Shown here: positions 1-6,286 of the stretch, piece after piece
Position numbering within the stretch: position 1 is the stretch's first letter
Layout of the letters: every line of letters begins with the position of its first letter
Notes under the pieces: generated by a model
Told to the model about the DNA's origin: nothing
Databases searched by the model: none
What the model saw: the letters and a program-made list of their open reading frames with translations, nothing else
Source of the DNA: an uncultured Clostridia bacterium
GTDB lineage: Bacteria > Bacillota > Clostridia > Peptostreptococcales > Anaerovoracaceae
Assembly (NCBI GenBank): GCA_937889655.1
Contig: CALBZG010000138.1
Span: 1 to 7,791 of the forward strand
Direction of reading: 5' to 3'
DNA: 7,791 nucleotides
Translations under genes and position numbers: made by a program

Positions 1-1
1 T

Positions 2-2224
2 AAAAAAATACGCGAAGCGTTCAGCAAGCTTGCGGATAATGGGGAAGCACTGAAGGAATGCAGCAGGGAGAATATTTCATTTATGGACGAAATGATTGTA
101 CACAAGTCGCCCCCATATTTCATTGAAGCCTGGCTCAGGATGCTGGCTCAGCTTGAAAGAAACTATAAGGGAGACTACATACCCGATGGGCGGTCCTTTT
201 ATGACTTTGATTACATGGTGAACGGCCCGGGCTGCAGGAACAGGCTGGAAGGACTCTGGAGGAGTTTTTTAGTGCTGGGCGCAGCAACTCTTATACTGCC
301 TGTTTGCGTGGCGTTTTTTACAAAGCCGCAGACTACGATTTATTCTCTGGCTTTGGGCGGCATCTTTTTCATGCTGCTTTGCATAGGCTTTCTGGTATTT
401 ACTATGCTGGATCAAAGAGTGTATTTCAGCACCAAATCGGAATACGACAGGTTTATCTGGACCTTCGACCGGGTCCTTCCTGTAGCCAAGGCTGAAGTTG
501 CATTGCTTTTGGAGGCAACACAGAGAAATAGTGATGCTTACAGTGCGTCGACTCAAAAAATAGTGGAAAAGTTTGATACGATGGTGGATGATATGCTGCT
601 GCCTGCTTTGGAAGACTCCATAGAGGTTATCATGCGAAGCAATCTGATCCCCGCGCTTCACAACATCGAGGAGTCCCTGGATGCGAACCTGACCAGGACG
701 ATGGAGATGCAGGAAAAAGGCATGGAGCGGATGACCTCTGCTTTCGCAGACCGGCTCGTTGAGACTGTGGCAGGCAGGATATCCGGTCTTGCTGATACGA
801 TCGGCACCGTGCAGGTGTCGATGGCGGAAATGAACCAAGGCCTGCAGGACCATGTCGAAGCGCTGACGGAAACCATGGGCGCCGCCCTCGAGCTTCAGCA
901 AAATTCTATGGAGCGGATCAGCGGAGCGTTCATGGACTCGCTTTCTAATACTCTTGAAGCCCGCATATCTGCGCTTGCTGCAGGGATCGGCAATGTTAGG
1001 GAAAAGATGGATGAACTGAACACCGGCCTTGAAACTCACGCAGCTTCGCTGATGGAAACGACTAAAAGCAGCATATGGCTGCAAAAGAAACAGAGCGCCG
1101 CAGCAATGGCCCTGCAGAATGAAAGGTTTGACAAGATGTTCGACAGGCAGGTCAAACAGATGGACAATATCACAGCATCCTTTGCGGAATTCCTCACATC
1201 GGCTCTGAATGAGACTGTTACGAACTTGAACCGGGATCTGGGGGATACTCAGCAGCTAATGAGCGAAGCGAACATCAAGATGTCGGATAATATCGACGGC
1301 CTTACCGTCATGCTTACAGAGCAGCGCCGAGTTTTCGAGGAGTCCGCAAAAACCCTAATAAATTCAGAAGAGCTTCAGAAGAGCGCGATCGAGCAGAGCA
1401 GGGAGTTCCAGCTAAGGGCGGCTGAAAATAGCGAACAACTGAACGAGCAAGTAAAATCGATGGCGGGGATAATTGAAAAACTCTCCGAACAGACCGCGGC
1501 CTTCAGCAAGGATGCCTTCAAATTCACTAAGGAAACCAACGAGGCTCAAATCAGGATGCAAGAAGGCATGCAGGCTTCACAAACCAGGCTCGAAGCGGCG
1601 GTCAACGAAACCATGGGTCAGTATGCCAAAATGAATAGCATGATATCAGAGATGATGGACAATATTACAGCTCGAATGAACGAAGCCATGACCAATGCGG
1701 GCAGGGAGATCGCCAGCGGGATCAAAGAGGTCACGGCAGACAATGCGGAAGCCATAGGCAGGCTTGCCGAGCAGGCGCAGAATCTGAGGACCGAGTACGA
1801 TTCATACTTCTCGCGCATGGAAGGCAATTCCGCGAAAATGATCGAGGATTTGGATTATCAGGTCAAGACGATCATAGCACGTATATCCGAGGATATCGGC
1901 GCTATGATGGAGGGGAATACGCAAGCCAATGCGGCGATCCTGGAAGGGTACAAAACCAATACGACGGATATTCTGGAATCCTTTGACGAGCAGGCCAGAA
2001 GCATAAGTCTTTATGCGAAAGAGATCAATATGGACATATCGGAGCTTTCGAACAATCTACAGGCTTCTGTGAGCGATTTCAGCAGCAAAATACAGGACGG
2101 TGTCAGGCTGACCCTTGCCGAGTTTGACAATGGCCTATCTGAGTTGACGCATAGGATCGCCAACACGGTAGAAAGCATCAGCGATGCTGTGGAAACACTG
2201 CCGCAAGCTTTGAAAAGAAGATAA
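2..2224 (+). CDS. ZorA-like (MotA/TolQ/ExbB-type) membrane protein with long coiled-coil tail, 5' partial
   Basis: The frame is open to the left edge and has no ATG, GTG or TTG before the ATG at 83, so the gene almost certainly starts upstream; 740 residues are visible. Counting from the Met at 83, residues 1-60 form a cytoplasmic segment with a W..ML..L helix and an aromatic SFYDFDYM patch. Two hydrophobic helices follow at about 61-79 and 86-109, joined by a short loop. The rest (110-713) is almost entirely polar or amphipathic helix, rich in Ala, Glu, Met and Gln, with no further membrane segment. This is the layout of ZorA, the stator-like subunit of Zorya anti-phage systems: a MotA-type channel with a long cytoplasmic tail. 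However, the G-x-x-GTF-x-GL type channel motif expected in ZorA is not seen; only LGAATLIL stands in its place. A chemotaxis-receptor-like or other coiled-coil membrane protein remains possible. The gene lies 45 bases before the next one, so the two are probably co-transcribed. The coding call is firm; the family call is tentative. Confidence 0.72.
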   Translation, partial: KKIREAFSKLADNGEALKECSRENISFMDEMIVHKSPPYFIEAWLRMLAQLERNYKGDYIPDGRSFYDFDYMVNGPGCRNRLEGLWRSFLVLGAATLILPVCVAFFTKPQTTIYSLALGGIFFMLLCIGFLVFTMLDQRVYFSTKSEYDRFIWTFDRVLPVAKAEVALLLEATQRNSDAYSASTQKIVEKFDTMVDDMLLPALEDSIEVIMRSNLIPALHNIEESLDANLTRTMEMQEKGMERMTSAFADRLVETVAGRISGLADTIGTVQVSMAEMNQGLQDHVEALTETMGAALELQQNSMERISGAFMDSLSNTLEARISALAAGIGNVREKMDELNTGLETHAASLMETTKSSIWLQKKQSAAAMALQNERFDKMFDRQVKQMDNITASFAEFLTSALNETVTNLNRDLGDTQQLMSEANIKMSDNIDGLTVMLTEQRRVFEESAKTLINSEELQKSAIEQSREFQLRAAENSEQLNEQVKSMAGIIEKLSEQTAAFSKDAFKFTKETNEAQIRMQEGMQASQTRLEAAVNETMGQYAKMNSMISEMMDNITARMNEAMTNAGREIASGIKEVTADNAEAIGRLAEQAQNLRTEYDSYFSRMEGNSAKMIEDLDYQVKTIIARISEDIGAMMEGNTQANAAILEGYKTNTTDILESFDEQARSISLYAKEINMDISELSNNLQASVSDFSSKIQDGVRLTLAEFDNGLSELTHRIANTVESISDAVETLPQALKRR
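698..1069 (+). repeat. Two diverged 62-residue protein repeats in the coiled-coil tail
   Basis: Residues 206-267 and 268-329 (from the Met at 83) align without gaps at a 62-residue offset, with 27 identities by hand count. Shared landmarks are MER, AF.D.L, RIS.LA, IG.V, M.E.N.GL and H...L.ET. A third, weaker copy begins near residue 352 (QMDNITASFAEFL), offset by a further 22 residues. The similarity is at protein level; the DNA copies have diverged. It suggests that the rod grew by internal duplication. Confidence 0.6.
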
Positions 2225-2235
2225 GATCGGAGCGC

Positions 2236-2265
2236 TGCCATCAATTGAGATGCCATCAATGGAGA
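2236..2265 (+). repeat. 15-bp tandem duplication carrying the ribosome binding site of the next gene
   Basis: TGCCATCAATTGAGA (2236-2250) is followed directly by TGCCATCAATGGAGA (2251-2265), with one mismatch. The mismatch turns TGAG into GGAG at 2261-2264, which lies 5 bases before the ATG at 2270. So only the second copy carries a good Shine-Dalgarno sequence, and it supports that start codon. Confidence 0.8.
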
Positions 2266-2269
2266 TATC

Positions 2270-3571
2270 ATGGATAACTTGAGGGATAACTTGAGCGAGC
2301 CACAGAACATTTTCGGGTCGAAAGAATTAAAAAGAAAAATAATAGCCCTGAAGGGGAGATTCTTTACATTGGAGGAATTTCCATTCATAGGAGAGGGGGT
2401 ATTGCCCCGGGACACGTTGAAAAGGGCTCTCAGGATCCCTGAATCCGAAATAACGTACTTTGCACTGAGTTTGAGAGGGAAAGAGATCGACGGGCTCATT
2501 CTCGAGCTTCGGGACGCATCGGACCATGACAGCGTAGACATGGCTTCACGGATTCTCGAACTCAGAACGTCTGCAAGGATACTCAAACTCCTTACAATAC
2601 TTTACCAGTACAACTATGCATCTATCGGCTTGAAAACCGTAATAAGCAGGATGTTCCATATAATAAAAGAAAGAAAGACGTTCGGCCGTGAAGCCGCCTT
2701 CATAGATAGATTCGGAGCGGAGACGGGCAAATTCACCGCCGTATGCCGAGCCATAGATGAATGCGGGATGGATATTGATCAATGCTTCCGGACTTTCAAC
2801 ATCCATAGCGATAGCCCGTTTGCCGCTGAAACGGCTTTGCTCTACCTCGAAAATGCGAATAAAGACGCGCTTATGCTTAATCGAAGATGGATGATCAGAT
2901 CCGTCGAGCGCCACGAACCGGACCGGCTGTTTGGGCTTATCGCGAACTACCTTTCAGCCTTTGCGATCATCGAGCTGCATGACGGCGTCAATCTGGCGAT
3001 CCTGAATAAAATAGGGCAGCCGTACATGTCGGTGAACTGGGGATCCTACGATATAAAGCTTAGGGAAAAATTCGCCCAATGGTGCTTTTTACATCAGCTC
3101 AAGCTGCATTCATACAATTATCCGAAGAAATTCACCGTGCTCTCCAAGTATTACGAACAGGTCATCAACAGCTATACGATCGATGAAGAGAACCTGCTGG
3201 TCATAGATTTTGGAGATCTGGTGCTTGTGGATATGGCGGCCAATTTCTTTTCCCTATTTTATGACAAGGAAACATTTGAAAGCGAGATGAAAGACTGGAG
3301 GAAGAGTAAAGCTGCCCAGGCGGGCGAGGAAGCAGAAATCCAGGAAGCAGAAAGCCAGGAAGCTTTCGTGCCGTCTTTCCTGAGAATAAATAAAAAGTAC
3401 ATAACCGCCAGGGATTTCATAATCGAAGAAATCGAAGAGCCGTCTGTAATGCTGAGCTATGAAGGTTTGGAGCTCCTTTATATACAGGAGATGCTGGATA
3501 TCAAAATGGGCCTGGAGCCGGATATGCGCAAAAAACAACTGGCCAAGCTGAGAAAGAAGAACCCTGCGTAA
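2270..3571 (+). CDS. Unknown soluble protein, possibly a divergent ZorC/EH-signature-like protein
   Basis: This is a 433-residue protein with no signal peptide or transmembrane segment, so it is probably cytoplasmic. The start is supported by GGAG 5 bases upstream. I do not recognise it with confidence. An alpha-helical N-terminal two thirds (about 85-280) contains LNRRWMIRS near 203-211 and W271. A strand-like stretch LLVIDFGDLVLVDM (309-322) is followed by AANFFSLFY. Then comes a low-complexity acidic linker (about 351-365), a segment ending in MLSYEGLELLYIQEML (394-409) and a basic C-terminus. From memory, the 309-331 and 394-417 blocks resemble the C-terminal pattern of EH-signature proteins such as ZorC (VEFS..GNA.Y.Y, then H...W....L....GI.P). 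Here Asp321 would replace the Glu and Tyr397 the His. Its position right after a ZorA-like gene makes this worth testing, but sequence alone does not settle it. It converges on pilD with a 29-base gap. Confidence 0.8.
   Translation: MDNLRDNLSEPQNIFGSKELKRKIIALKGRFFTLEEFPFIGEGVLPRDTLKRALRIPESEITYFALSLRGKEIDGLILELRDASDHDSVDMASRILELRTSARILKLLTILYQYNYASIGLKTVISRMFHIIKERKTFGREAAFIDRFGAETGKFTAVCRAIDECGMDIDQCFRTFNIHSDSPFAAETALLYLENANKDALMLNRRWMIRSVERHEPDRLFGLIANYLSAFAIIELHDGVNLAILNKIGQPYMSVNWGSYDIKLREKFAQWCFLHQLKLHSYNYPKKFTVLSKYYEQVINSYTIDEENLLVIDFGDLVLVDMAANFFSLFYDKETFESEMKDWRKSKAAQAGEEAEIQEAESQEAFVPSFLRINKKYITARDFIIEEIEEPSVMLSYEGLELLYIQEMLDIKMGLEPDMRKKQLAKLRKKNPA
2272..2295 (+). repeat. Perfect 12-bp tandem duplication at the start of the 433-residue gene
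   Basis: GGATAACTTGAG occurs twice in a row (2272-2283 and 2284-2295) immediately after the start codon. It encodes the doubled DNLR/DNLS at the N-terminus (residues 2-9). The unit is a multiple of three, so the frame is kept. It looks like a recent slippage product. Confidence 0.85.
3328..3363 (+). repeat. 15-bp in-frame tandem repeat encoding an acidic linker
   Basis: Two 15-base units (3328-3342 and 3343-3357, one mismatch) are followed by six bases of a third copy. They encode an EAEIQ/EAESQ/EA linker at residues 354-365 of the 433-residue protein. The stretch probably forms a flexible or helical acidic spacer between two conserved-looking parts of the C-terminal half. Confidence 0.8.
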
Positions 3572-3576
3572 AGTGG

Positions 3577-3597
3577 GCATTGAGCATTATGCATTGG
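3577..3597. repeat. Three heptamer repeats (GCATTNN) in the convergent gap
   Basis: GCATT occurs at 3577, 3584 and 3591, exactly 7 bases apart, in the 29-base gap between the convergent stop codons at 3571 and 3601. There is no complementary AATGC arm, so it does not form a terminator hairpin, and no other terminator is visible here. It may be a short slippage product or chance. Confidence 0.45.
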
Positions 3598-3600
3598 GCG

Positions 3601-4383
3601 TTAAAAAAGCAACATATACCAGGTGACCAGCTGGTTACCGGCCAATAGACCGGTCGCCATCCCAAGGGACAGAAACGGACCGAAGGGCAAGGCGGGTTTC
3701 AAAGAACATTTTTTGACAAGGATGATGAAAATCGATGCGACACCGCCATAAACCGCTCCGATGAATAGTGCTAGAAGTATCAGCTTCCAGCCCATGAAAA
3801 GGCCGGCAACCGCCATGAGCTTGATATCACCGCCGCCCATGCCGTCCTTGTATGCAAGACCAAGGATCAGAAGGGGCACTGAAGCTGCAAAGAATCCGAT
3901 CGCCCAATCATACCAGTTGGCGTTAAGGACAAGGGTCTGATAAATCGCATTGATGATTCCAAGGGCAAGTATGGCAAGAAGCAGCCCGTCGGGAATGATC
4001 CAACATCTTAAGTCGATAAAGGAAATGACGAGCAAAATCGAAAAAAAGACAGCAGCCAGAACAGCCGTTACTGTAAGACCGTAAACCTGCCAGATCAGAA
4101 GATACAGAAGCGCATTCAGCAGCTCAACGACAGGATATACGACCGATATTTTTTCACCGCAATATTTGCATCGGCCTTTCAAAAATATGTAGCTAAACAA
4201 AGGAATGTTGCAGTACCAGGGAATAAGCGAATTACAGAAGGGACAATAGGATCGGCCCTTCACGATAGTCTTGCCAATAGGGATCCTGTAGATGCATACA
4301 TTCAGAAAACTGCCGATCAGCAGGCCGTAGATGAAGATCAAACCGGGGATCAGCGCCGGTATAACATTATATATTATGGACAT
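3601..4383 (-). CDS. pilD: Type IV prepilin peptidase (A24 family leader peptidase/N-methylase)
   Basis: This integral membrane aspartic protease cleaves the short leader of type IV prepilins and usually also methylates the new N-terminal residue. The protein has 260 residues, normal for the family. GSFLNVCIYRIP at 24-35 is the conserved N-terminal block. A zinc-type tetracysteine follows (C47, C50, C72, C75) around the LIPWYCNIPLFSYIFLKGRC segment. The two catalytic aspartates are D124 (in SFIDLRCWIIPD) and D186 (in GMGGGDIKL). The rest is multiple hydrophobic helices. C58 sits where many family members have an acidic or other polar residue (W-Y-x-N-I-P). The start at 4383 is chosen because AAAGGAGG lies 10 bases upstream; the frame is open further to 4437, but that extension is polar and includes the ribosome binding site itself. 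The gene is divergent from pilB. Its substrates, the pilins, are not in this window. Confidence 0.95.
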   Translation of the reverse strand: MSIIYNVIPALIPGLIFIYGLLIGSFLNVCIYRIPIGKTIVKGRSYCPFCNSLIPWYCNIPLFSYIFLKGRCKYCGEKISVVYPVVELLNALLYLLIWQVYGLTVTAVLAAVFFSILLVISFIDLRCWIIPDGLLLAILALGIINAIYQTLVLNANWYDWAIGFFAASVPLLILGLAYKDGMGGGDIKLMAVAGLFMGWKLILLALFIGAVYGGVASIFIILVKKCSLKPALPFGPFLSLGMATGLLAGNQLVTWYMLLF

Positions 4384-4393
4384 TATTAAATAG

Positions 4394-4401
4394 CCTCCTT
4401 T
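4394..4401 (-). promoter_or_regulatory. Ribosome binding site of pilD
   Basis: On the - strand this reads AAAGGAGG, 10 bases before the ATG at 4383-4381. It fixes the start inside a longer open frame and shows that translation does not begin at 4437. Confidence 0.85.
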
Positions 4402-4411
4402 GTAAAACCAA

Positions 4412-4465
4412 TGCGACGCAGTCTTTGGCTCAGCCAAGGGGGACGCGCATAGACAACAAACGCGT
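4412..4465. promoter_or_regulatory. Three dyad symmetries between pilD and pilB (operator candidates)
   Basis: Three inverted repeats fall in the 128-base divergent gap. The first is TGCGACGCA (4412-4420, four-base arms about one base). The second is TTGGCTCAGCCAA (4425-4437, six-base perfect arms about one base, extending to 4423-4439 with one G-T pair). The third is ACGCG (4443-4447) with CGCGT (4461-4465). The one-base centres of the first two favour dimeric protein-binding sites over RNA hairpins. The third brackets the -35 box of the pilB promoter candidate. Function is inferred from position only. Confidence 0.4.
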
Positions 4466-4477
4466 ATATTTTATCAT
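4450..4477 (+). promoter_or_regulatory. Candidate housekeeping-sigma promoter for pilB
   Basis: TAGACA (4450-4455) and TATCAT (4472-4477) each match the consensus -35 and -10 boxes at five of six positions, with a 16-base spacer. Transcription would start near 4484, giving a short leader of about 28 bases before the pilB ATG. The pilD side shows no comparably good promoter. Confidence 0.5.
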
Positions 4478-4499
4478 AAAAATAAAATTGTTCAAATAT

Positions 4500-4503
4500 G
4501 GAG
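4500..4503 (+). promoter_or_regulatory. Ribosome binding site of pilB
   Basis: GGAG lies 8 bases before the ATG at 4512. It supports this start over the upstream in-frame ATG at 4425, which lies in the dyad-rich control region and upstream of the candidate promoter. Confidence 0.7.
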
Positions 4504-4511
4504 ATGAGCGA

Positions 4512-6191
4512 ATGGTAACAAAAAATAAAAGATTAGGCGAAATACTTATAGAAGCTGAAGCGATTACCCAGGACCAGCTGGAAGAAGCACTTCAAATCGC
4601 CAAGAAAAACAAAAATGTTTTAGGCGCGACCCTTGTGGAGTTGGGCTATATTGACGAGAAGACGCTTTACAAGGGCCTGGAATATCTCTTCCATGTCCCG
4701 TATATAGACATAACCTCGATCATGATCAATAAGGATGCCACGGCAACAATAACCGAAGCCCTTGCGAAAAAGCATAACATGATCCCTATAAAGATGGAAA
4801 GCGGCGTGCTGACTATAGCAATATCCGATCCTCTGAACTTCTATGCGCTTGACGATGTAAGAAACGCTACGGGAATGGAGGTCAGCGTTGCGATATGCCC
4901 TCAAAAGGACATCAGCAGCGCAATAGACAGATATTATGGAAGCGAGATCGCCGAAAAGGCGTTCGAGGACCTGCAGAAGGAATATGGCAAGCTTAGCATG
5001 GCGGAACTCAGCGAGATCTCTGAAAGCGAAGTAGCCCAGGCTCCCGTTGTCCGTTTGCTCAATTCTTTGCTGCAGCATGCTATCAAATCAAATGCCAGCG
5101 ATATCCATATAGAACCCACCGTTAAGGATTTGAAGGTCAGATTTCGTATCGACGGGCTGCTTCAGGTGGTCATGTCATCTTCGATGTCGGCTCATCCTCC
5201 CCTCACTACCAGGATCAAGATCATGAGCGGTATGGATATTGCCGAAAAAAGACTTCCCCAGGACGGACGTGTCGAGACTGTCGTGGATGGAAAGTCAGTG
5301 GATTTGCGTGTGTCTATCATTCCGACCGTTTTCGGAGAAAAGACGGTAATTCGTATTCTGGGAGGCCAGACGGTCTTCATGGACAGAAAGCAGCTGGGGA
5401 TGTCCGAGAGCAATACGGTTTTATTCGATAAAATAGCGAAAAGCCCCCACGGGATAATATTGGTGTCAGGCCCGACAGGGTCCGGTAAGACTACAACGCT
5501 ATACACTCTTCTTAAAGAAATAAACAAACCGGAGGTCAATGTGATCACGGTGGAAGATCCGGTGGAATACAAGCTGGATGGGATAAACCAGGTTCAGGTG
5601 AATGTGAAGGCTGGATTGACTTTTGCAAACGGATTGCGGTCCATACTCAGACAGGACCCGGATATTATCATGATAGGCGAGATCCGAGACTCTGAAACCG
5701 CTGAAATCGCGATCAGAGCTTCCATAACAGGGCACTTGGTATTGAGCACCATCCATACCAACGACTCGGCTTCCTCTGTGGCCCGTCTTGTCGATATGGG
5801 TATCGAACCATATCTGGTATCCTCGTCTCTGGTGGGCGTGACAGCCCAACGACTTGTCAGAAATATCTGCCCGCGCTGCAAAACAGCATACCGGCCTACC
5901 CATGATGAAATGCTCCTGCTAAAAATGAAAGATCCGGAGCCGCTATACAAGGGAGCCGGATGCCCGAACTGTAATTTCACAGGCTATAAGGGGAGATCCG
6001 GCATTCATGAGATATTAGTCGTCACCAAGGAAATAAGAGAGCTGGTCAACAGAAGGGCATCCATCGATCAATTAGCCCAGATGGCAATGAGACAGGGGAC
6101 GGTCACATTGCAGCAAAGCTGCAGGGAACTGGTGCTAAGCGGGATCACGACAGTAGACGAGCTGATCAAAGTGACCTACAGTGTGGATTGA
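4512..6191 (+). CDS. pilB: Type IV pilus assembly ATPase PilB (GspE/PulE family)
   Basis: This cytoplasmic hexameric ATPase drives pilus extension by turning the platform protein PilC. It has 559 residues, the usual length. Residues 1-140 form an MshEN/T2SSE-type N-domain with two tandem motifs: RLGEILIEAEAITQDQLEEAL at 7-27 and LGATLVELGYI at 37-47. The ATPase core contains the Walker A loop GPTGSGKTT (320-328, Lys326), the Asp box VEDPVEY (347-353), the Walker B region RQDPDIIMIGEIRD (380-393, Glu390) and the His box TGHLVLSTIHTND (407-418 and on). A zinc tetracysteine typical of PilB/GspE and absent from PilT follows (C453, C456, C484, C487). The start at 4512 has GGAG 8 bases upstream. 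pilT follows after 95 bases without a clear terminator, so the two may share a transcript. The N-domain c-di-GMP motif is imperfect (see findings). A type II secretion GspE is the alternative, but the pilT neighbour argues for PilB. Confidence 0.95.
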   Translation: MVTKNKRLGEILIEAEAITQDQLEEALQIAKKNKNVLGATLVELGYIDEKTLYKGLEYLFHVPYIDITSIMINKDATATITEALAKKHNMIPIKMESGVLTIAISDPLNFYALDDVRNATGMEVSVAICPQKDISSAIDRYYGSEIAEKAFEDLQKEYGKLSMAELSEISESEVAQAPVVRLLNSLLQHAIKSNASDIHIEPTVKDLKVRFRIDGLLQVVMSSSMSAHPPLTTRIKIMSGMDIAEKRLPQDGRVETVVDGKSVDLRVSIIPTVFGEKTVIRILGGQTVFMDRKQLGMSESNTVLFDKIAKSPHGIILVSGPTGSGKTTTLYTLLKEINKPEVNVITVEDPVEYKLDGINQVQVNVKAGLTFANGLRSILRQDPDIIMIGEIRDSETAEIAIRASITGHLVLSTIHTNDSASSVARLVDMGIEPYLVSSSLVGVTAQRLVRNICPRCKTAYRPTHDEMLLLKMKDPEPLYKGAGCPNCNFTGYKGRSGIHEILVVTKEIRELVNRRASIDQLAQMAMRQGTVTLQQSCRELVLSGITTVDELIKVTYSVD

Positions 6192-6276
6192 TTAAAGTTC
6201 GGTTCGGCATAGGTTATGATTACTGAAGCAATATGATTTTGTAACGGTTTTTTGAAGATATAGCAACAGAGTGAAT

Positions 6277-6281
6277 GGAGG
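6277..6281 (+). promoter_or_regulatory. Ribosome binding site of pilT
   Basis: GGAGG lies 5 bases before the ATG at 6287. The alternative in-frame ATG at 6275 overlaps this site and has no ribosome binding site of its own, so 6287 is the better start. Confidence 0.85.
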
Positions 6282-6286
6282 ATATT

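Noticed and set aside
83..85. ATG at 83 as the true start of the first gene
   Set aside because: The frame stays open to the left edge with helix-like coding sequence, and the nearest AGGGAG is 12 bases away, a poor spacing. MotA/ZorA-type proteins also usually have an additional N-terminal membrane helix, so the gene most likely begins upstream.
269..1084. Long open frame on the - strand (271 codons)
   Set aside because: It lies wholly within the first gene, has an atypical His/Cys/Arg-rich composition and no recognisable domain. It is a shadow of the coiled-coil gene on the other strand.
2011..2586. Open frame on the - strand (191 codons) spanning the junction of the first two genes
   Set aside because: It is antisense to both genes, Ser/Leu-rich and without any motif. 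The + strand genes explain the region.
4423..4439. Rho-independent terminator
   Set aside because: The dyad has a one-base centre, no T-run on either side, and sits upstream of both divergent genes, so an operator is more likely.
4384..4511. c-di-GMP (GEMM) riboswitch upstream of pilB
   Set aside because: AAAACC and GGGACGC fragments occur, but the GAAA-loop stem, the GGACGCAAAGCC core and a following GCC/GGC stem are not in the right order. The candidate promoter also lies downstream of most of it.
6192..6286. Promoter or terminator between pilB and pilT
   Set aside because: Two TATGAT boxes (6215 and 6232) have no acceptable -35 at 16-18 bases, and the T-run at 6248-6253 has no stem before it. 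I see no supportable signal.
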